Shown here piece by piece: positions 38,079 to 42,061 of a stretch of 42,061 bases of DNA (position 1 is the stretch's first letter; each line of letters opens with the position of its first letter). The notes under the pieces were generated by a model. The model saw only the letters and a list, made by a program, of their open reading frames with translations, ran no database searches and was not told the DNA's origin. The DNA lies in the NCBI GenBank assembly GCA_036502625.1, contig DASXYG010000102.1, positions 1 through 42,061 of the forward strand, in the 5' to 3' direction. The position numbers and the translations under genes are program-made. Origin of the DNA: DASXYG01 sp036502625 (GTDB lineage: Bacteria; Actinomycetota; Actinomycetes; Streptosporangiales; Streptosporangiaceae).

Positions 38079-38107
38079 TGGTCACACGGCCGCCGGGTGA
38101 GCATAAT
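38079..38107 (+). promoter_or_regulatory. Putative promoter of the M64 peptidase gene
   Basis: CATAAT (38102-38107) is one of the few AT-rich words here and matches a -10 box; TGGTCA (38079-38084) lies 17 bp upstream as a weak -35. The start codon at 38149 is 41 bp downstream, with GCGAGG as ribosome site. Confidence 0.4.
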
Positions 38108-38148
38108 GCTGTTGATCATGGTGGTTCGAAGCGAGATGCGAGGCTCCG

Positions 38149-40008
38149 ATGAGACGCGGATTCGCCCTGGTCGCGGCGGCGGCCTTACTGGTGCTCGGCG
38201 TGCCGGTCGGCGCGGCGCACGCGGACGACGTTGGTACGGCGAAGGTGGTGCCGGTGCAGGTCACCGGCGATCCGGCGCACCGGTTCAACCTGGTCGTGCT
38301 CGGCGACGGCTACACCGACGCGGACATGCCGACATTCCGCAAGAACGTCGACCAGGAGATCAGCACGCTGTTCGCCTTCGAGCCGTGGAAGTCCTACCGC
38401 AGCTACGTCAACATCTACCGGGTCGAGATCACCTCCGGGGTGTCCGGCGTGAGCTGCGACCCGGACCTGAGCTCGCCGCGGCGTGACACGCCGCTGAGCA
38501 TGAAGTTCTGGAGCGGGTGCGCGTCCGGCGGCATCCAGCGGCTGCTCGTCATGGACAACGGCGCGGCCAACACGTACGCGGACATGGTGCCGGGCACGAC
38601 CGCGGCGAACCGGCAGATCGTCGCGCTGGCCAACAGCCCGACGTACGGCGGAGCGGGCGGCACGTTCGCCACGGCGTCCGGCAGCAACGCGATGTCGTCG
38701 CTGATCATGCCGCACGAGATCGGCCACTCCCTCGGCGGCCTGCAGGACGAGTACAACTACTACCAGCGCGGCGTGCCCGGCGGCGCCTACACCGGCGCCG
38801 AGCCCGACTCCATCCACCACACGCTGCTCACCGAGCGGCAGATGCGGCAGCGGCACGCCAAGTGGTACCGGTGGCTGGGCGACAAGAGCACGTCCGGCGG
38901 GCGCATCGGCCGCTACGAGGGCGGCATGTACGACACCACGGGCGTCTGGCGGCCCAGCGAGCACTCCATGATGAAGACCCTCGGCTACGGCTACGACCAG
39001 GTGGAACGCGAGCGCATGACGCAGGCGATCTCCGCCAAGCTGAACCTGGTCCAGGACGCGACGCCCACCTCGGCGCCCATCGGCGCCGACCGCGTCGTCT
39101 GGCTGGAGACCACCCACCCGGTGAGCCACCCGCTGCGCGTCACCTGGACGCTCGACGGCAGGAGGCTGGCGGGCACCGCGGACCGGCACAACGTGGACCT
39201 CGCCGCGCGCCACCTCGGCCACGGCACGCACAAGCTGACCGCCACGGTCACCGACCCCACGGACTTCGTCCGCGACCCCGCGATCCGCGCGTCGGCCGCG
39301 CTGACCCAGACCCGTACGTGGACGGTCGACACCGGCGTCCACACCGCGGACGCCCCGGCCGCGCCGGGCTTCACCGAGGCGACGCCGGAGAGCACCGACG
39401 TCGCGGCCGGCGACGTGATCTACGCGGAGACCACCCATCCGGCGAAATCCGTCCCGGCGGTGCGCTGGACCGTGGACGGCCGTACGGTCACCACCCCCGG
39501 CAACGACCGCGACCTGCAGCTCGGCCGCTTCCACCTGCGGCCGGGCGCGCACACGGTCACCGCGCGCGCCGTCGACATGGCGACCGGGCGTACGTCCGCG
39601 CCGAAGACGTGGACCGTGGACGCGCAGCCGCCGAAGGTCGCCGCGCAGTTCTCCAAGCCGGCCGCGGTGACGGGCGGCCGCTACGTGTTCGACGACCACT
39701 TCAGCATGAAGCTGACCCCGTCGGACGCCACCGCGGGCACGACGCTGGCGGAGTTCCAGGTCGACGGCGACGGCTGGTACCGCTACTTCGGCTGGCCGAC
39801 CGACTCCACCGCGCCGTTCCAGTTCACGCCGCTCGGCACGAAGATCGACGACCTGATCTACGGCAAGATCGGAAAGCCGGCGCGCGCCGTGGAGTGGGAG
39901 AACGTGCCGCCCGGCTACGGCGACCACACGATCGAGTTCCGCGCCATCGACGCCGCGGGCAACGTCGGCCCGACCACGAAGGTACGGGTGGACCTCCGCA
40001 AGGGCTGA
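38149..40008 (+). CDS. Secreted M64 (IgA-peptidase-like) metallopeptidase with two Ig-like repeats
   Basis: 619-residue exported zinc peptidase. Residues 1-25 are a signal peptide (LVAAAALLVLGVPVGAAHA). The M64 core starts FNLVVLGDGYTDADMPTFRK and holds His189-Glu190-x2-His193 in MPHEIGHSLGGLQDEY. Two repeats follow: VVWLETTHPVSHPLRVTWTL...GHGTHKLTATV and VIYAETTHPAKSVPAVRWTV...PGAHTVTARAV, both Ig-like, and a final beta-rich domain with DHTIEFRAIDAAGNVGPTTK. The repeats likely bind a surface or polysaccharide. M64 was named for IgA cleavage, but soil actinomycete members presumably degrade other proteins. ATG 38149 starts the signal peptide. Confidence 0.9.
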   Translation: MRRGFALVAAAALLVLGVPVGAAHADDVGTAKVVPVQVTGDPAHRFNLVVLGDGYTDADMPTFRKNVDQEISTLFAFEPWKSYRSYVNIYRVEITSGVSGVSCDPDLSSPRRDTPLSMKFWSGCASGGIQRLLVMDNGAANTYADMVPGTTAANRQIVALANSPTYGGAGGTFATASGSNAMSSLIMPHEIGHSLGGLQDEYNYYQRGVPGGAYTGAEPDSIHHTLLTERQMRQRHAKWYRWLGDKSTSGGRIGRYEGGMYDTTGVWRPSEHSMMKTLGYGYDQVERERMTQAISAKLNLVQDATPTSAPIGADRVVWLETTHPVSHPLRVTWTLDGRRLAGTADRHNVDLAARHLGHGTHKLTATVTDPTDFVRDPAIRASAALTQTRTWTVDTGVHTADAPAAPGFTEATPESTDVAAGDVIYAETTHPAKSVPAVRWTVDGRTVTTPGNDRDLQLGRFHLRPGAHTVTARAVDMATGRTSAPKTWTVDAQPPKVAAQFSKPAAVTGGRYVFDDHFSMKLTPSDATAGTTLAEFQVDGDGWYRYFGWPTDSTAPFQFTPLGTKIDDLIYGKIGKPARAVEWENVPPGYGDHTIEFRAIDAAGNVGPTTKVRVDLRKG

Positions 40009-40025
40009 CCGGCGCGCCCGGTCAG
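40005..40025. terminator. Bidirectional terminator overlapping two stop codons
   Basis: CTGACCGG-CGCGC-CCGGTCAG is a perfect 8-bp stem with a 5-base loop. The TGA of the M64 gene (40006-40008) is in the left arm and the TGA of the leftward glutamate-synthase-like gene (40022-40024) in the right arm. Confidence 0.7.
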
Positions 40026-41605
40026 ATGCTGAACCGGTCCGGGTCGGCGACCTTCCAGTCGTCGGCCCAGCCGGCCGGCGGGCTGTCGAGCAGCCGGCCT
40101 GGCTCCAGCCATTCGTACAGCTCGGCGTACGAACGGACGGTCGCCGGGTCGACCCGGCGGCGCAGCATGTGCGCGCGCAGCTCGGCGGGGCCGCCGACGC
40201 CCATGGACGCCATGATCTTCTGCGCGGAGCGCACCGTCGAGCGCTGGAACTGGTAGACCCGGTCGGTCTTGACCGTCACGTCGAGGGCGCGGGCGCGGCG
40301 CGCGTCCTGGGTGGCGACGCCGGTCGGGCACTGGTTGGTGTGGCAGCGCCGCGACTGGATGCACCCGACGGCGAACATCATCGCCCGCGCGGCGTTGGTG
40401 TAGTCGGCGCCCTGGATGAGCCGCTTGACGATGTCGGCGCCGGTGGCGATCTTGCCGGCCGCGCCGATCTTCACGCGGTGCCGCAGCCCGGTGCCGACCA
40501 GGGCGTTGTGCACGAGCATCAGGCCGTCCGTCAGCGGCATGCCGATGTGGTCGGAGAACTCCAGCGGCGCCGCGCCCGTGCCGCCCTCGGCGCCGTCGAC
40601 GATGATGAAGTCGGGCGTGACGTCCTCGGCCAGCATCGCCTTGCACACCGCGAGGAACTGCTGCCGCGACCCGACGCACAGCTTGAACCCGGCCGGCTTG
40701 CCGCCCGCCAGCTCCCGCATCCGCGCGACGAACAGCACCAGCTCGCGCGGGGTGGCGAAGACCCGGTGGTACGGCGGCGACACGACCGTCTTCCCGATCG
40801 GCACCTCGCGGACCCGGGCGATCTCGGCGTCGACCTTGCCGCCGGGCAGCACCCCGCCGATGCCGGGCTTCGCGCCCTGGGAGAGCTTCAGCGAGACGCA
40901 TTTGACGGTGTCGAGCGCGGCCTTGTCGGCGAACCGGTCGGGGTCGAAGCCGCCGTCGGGCGTACGGCAGCCGAAGTAGCCGGTGCCGATCTCCCAGACC
41001 AGGTCGCCGCCGGGGCGCAGGTGGTACTCCGAGATGCCGCCCTCGCCGGTGTCGTGCGCGAAGCCGCCCTTGGCCGCGCCGCCGTTGAGCGCCAGGATGG
41101 CGTTCGCCGACAGCGCCCCGAAGCTCATCGCCGACACGTTGAGCAGCGCCATGTCGTACGGCTTGGCGCACTCGGGCCCGCCGACCGTGGTGCGCGGCGT
41201 GTCCGCGGGCTGCGGCACCGGGGCCATCGAGTGGACGAACGTCTCGTAGCCGTCGCGGTAGACGTCCTGCTCGGTGCCGAACGGCGACTCGTCCTCGTCG
41301 GCCTTCGACCGCTGGTAGACGAGGCTGCGGATGTCGCGGTCGAAGGGGCGGCCGTCGGTGTTGTTCTCCACGAAGTACTGCTGGATCTCCGGCCGGAACT
41401 TCTCCATGAGGTAGCGCAGGTGGCCGGCGATCGGGTAGTTGCGCAGCAGGGCGTGCTGGCGTTGCGCGACGTCGGCCCACCCGAGGACGGCGAGCGCGAC
41501 CAGCGGGACGGTCGCGAACAGCCACCACGGGGAGACCACGGCGGCCGGCACCACCGACGCGCACGCGAGCGCGGAGGACACGAGGAGGATCCACAGACGC
41601 AGCAC
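40022..41605 (-). CDS. Membrane-anchored FMN-binding glutamate-synthase-like protein
   Basis: 527-residue protein with the FMN/3Fe-4S domain of the large subunit of glutamate synthase but without the amidotransferase domain. Residues 5-45 form two hydrophobic helices (WILLVSSALACASVVPAAVV, WWLFATVPLVALAVLGW), so it is membrane-bound. LNVSAMSFGALSANAILALN, PDFIIVDGAEGGTGAAPLEFSD and VGCIQSRRCHTNQCPTGVA follow; the last has the C-x5-C-x4-C of the 3Fe-4S centre. Such stand-alone proteins are common and their reaction is not known. GTG 41605 has no ribosome site; AAGTTAACTT, a 10-bp palindrome, lies 8 bp upstream. Confidence 0.9.
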   Translation of the reverse strand: MLRLWILLVSSALACASVVPAAVVSPWWLFATVPLVALAVLGWADVAQRQHALLRNYPIAGHLRYLMEKFRPEIQQYFVENNTDGRPFDRDIRSLVYQRSKADEDESPFGTEQDVYRDGYETFVHSMAPVPQPADTPRTTVGGPECAKPYDMALLNVSAMSFGALSANAILALNGGAAKGGFAHDTGEGGISEYHLRPGGDLVWEIGTGYFGCRTPDGGFDPDRFADKAALDTVKCVSLKLSQGAKPGIGGVLPGGKVDAEIARVREVPIGKTVVSPPYHRVFATPRELVLFVARMRELAGGKPAGFKLCVGSRQQFLAVCKAMLAEDVTPDFIIVDGAEGGTGAAPLEFSDHIGMPLTDGLMLVHNALVGTGLRHRVKIGAAGKIATGADIVKRLIQGADYTNAARAMMFAVGCIQSRRCHTNQCPTGVATQDARRARALDVTVKTDRVYQFQRSTVRSAQKIMASMGVGGPAELRAHMLRRRVDPATVRSYAELYEWLEPGRLLDSPPAGWADDWKVADPDRFSI

Positions 41606-41747
41606 GCGGTAGAAGTTAACTTACGTCCCGGTACCGCGCGAACGGGCCCCTATCGGAGCCGCGCACCGGAATGCGCGGCGGCGGGGCTCACATTCCGGGC
41701 CGCCGTCTCGTCATGAGGGTGACGGCGTACGCGACCGAGGGAGCCGA

Positions 41748-42061
41748 ATGTCCACACCGTACGAGGCGGCGAGCGGCCGGCCGGATTCCGCGCCGGACCC
41801 GGTGATGGGCGCGCGGCGGCGGCTGATCGACCTTGCGTACCGCCTGCTCGGCTCCCTGGCCGACGCGGAGGACGCCGTGCAGGAGGCGTACGCCCGCTGG
41901 TACGCCATGGACGCGCCCCACCGCGACGCCATCGACTCGCCTGGCGCCTGGCTGACCACCGTCACCAGCCGCATCTGCCTCGACCAACTCGGCTCCGCAC
42001 GCGCCCGCCGCGAACGCTACGTCGGCGAGTGGATCCCGGAGCCGCTGCCGGACCGCACGGA
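41748..42061 (+). CDS. ECF41-like sigma factor (SigJ type), 5' part only
   Basis: The window ends inside this gene. Its first 104 codons give region 2: RRLIDLAYRLLGSLADAEDAVQEAYARWY, PGAWLTTVTSRICLDQLGSARARRERYVGEWIPEPLPD. The words RERYVGEW[I/L]PEPLPD between regions 2 and 4 are typical of the ECF41 group (SigJ), whose members carry an extra C-terminal SnoaL-like domain in place of a separate anti-sigma factor. ATG 41748 follows GAGGGAG. It is divergent from the glutamate-synthase-like gene across 142 bp. The missing C-terminus would prove or disprove the group. Confidence 0.85.
   Translation, partial: MSTPYEAASGRPDSAPDPVMGARRRLIDLAYRLLGSLADAEDAVQEAYARWYAMDAPHRDAIDSPGAWLTTVTSRICLDQLGSARARRERYVGEWIPEPLPDRT

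Noticed and set aside
38517..40256. Rightward alternative frame through the M64 gene
   Set aside because: Shadow frame; the M64 motif and signal peptide are in the chosen frame.
40169..41716. Rightward frame opposite the glutamate-synthase-like gene
   Set aside because: No motif, and the minus strand has the 3Fe-4S and FMN motifs.
1..42061. CRISPR arrays, tRNA/rRNA genes, transposases, integrases or phage genes
   Set aside because: No regularly spaced repeats, tRNA-like cloverleaf, or recognisable mobile-element proteins were found by reading both strands.

Overview
The window comes from a very GC-rich actinobacterium. It has GTG starts, many ATGA/GTGA gene overlaps, F420-type and Gls24/AmaP-type proteins, and CGTACG-rich codon use. 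A Streptosporangiales or Streptomyces-like filamentous actinomycete fits, but the genus cannot be fixed from sequence alone. I see no tRNA, rRNA, CRISPR array, transposase or integrase.

Layout. (1) 0.1-9.2 kb: a SnoaL-like gene, then a tight leftward operon for aryl-CoA breakdown: TetR, SDR, RidA, a 1327-residue three-part enzyme (CoA ligase + flavin hydroxylase + Old-Yellow-Enzyme-type reductase), acyl-CoA dehydrogenase, enoyl-CoA hydratase and PaaX regulator. This is the gene set of the 2-aminobenzoyl-CoA/salicylyl-CoA route, with ligase and hydroxylase/reductase in one chain. (2) 9.2-14.5 kb: divergent from the TetR, a PaoABC-like molybdenum aldehyde oxidoreductase (2Fe-2S, FAD/4Fe-4S and Mo subunits) and a betaine-aldehyde-dehydrogenase-like gene. 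Operator-like palindromes lie between. (3) 14.6-19.5 kb: a decayed MFS exporter, then a two-gene cassette: a NUDIX/winged-helix/nucleosidase fusion preceded by a perfect palindrome, and a membrane protein. The two share an 18-residue Gly-rich motif. A decayed secreted CHRD-type gene follows. (4) 19.4-26.3 kb: NIPSNAP protein, secreted CocE-type hydrolase, O-methyltransferase, molybdopterin-binding-fold protein, a Ros-type zinc-finger protein with three internal repeats, PadR regulator and aldehyde dehydrogenase. The zinc-finger gene and the dehydrogenase carry nearly the same 23-bp palindrome. (5) 26.6-34 kb: general metabolism: LOG protein, alpha/beta hydrolase, DAO-type flavoenzyme, GNAT, TetR/SDR divergent pair with two operators, PPOX protein, GntR, peptide deformylase, threonine-dehydratase-like enzyme. 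(6) 34-38 kb: an envelope-stress locus: ECF sigma factor and a zinc-finger/Gls24-like partner leftward, and a seven-gene Gls24/AmaP operon rightward. (7) 38.1-42 kb: secreted M64 peptidase, membrane-anchored glutamate-synthase-like protein, and the start of an ECF41-like sigma factor cut by the window edge.

The strongest candidates for new biology are the NUDIX-nucleosidase/membrane-protein cassette (15.1-19.0 kb), the trifunctional aryl-CoA enzyme (3.4-7.4 kb), and the zinc-finger regulator with its two-site regulon (23.1-26.4 kb).
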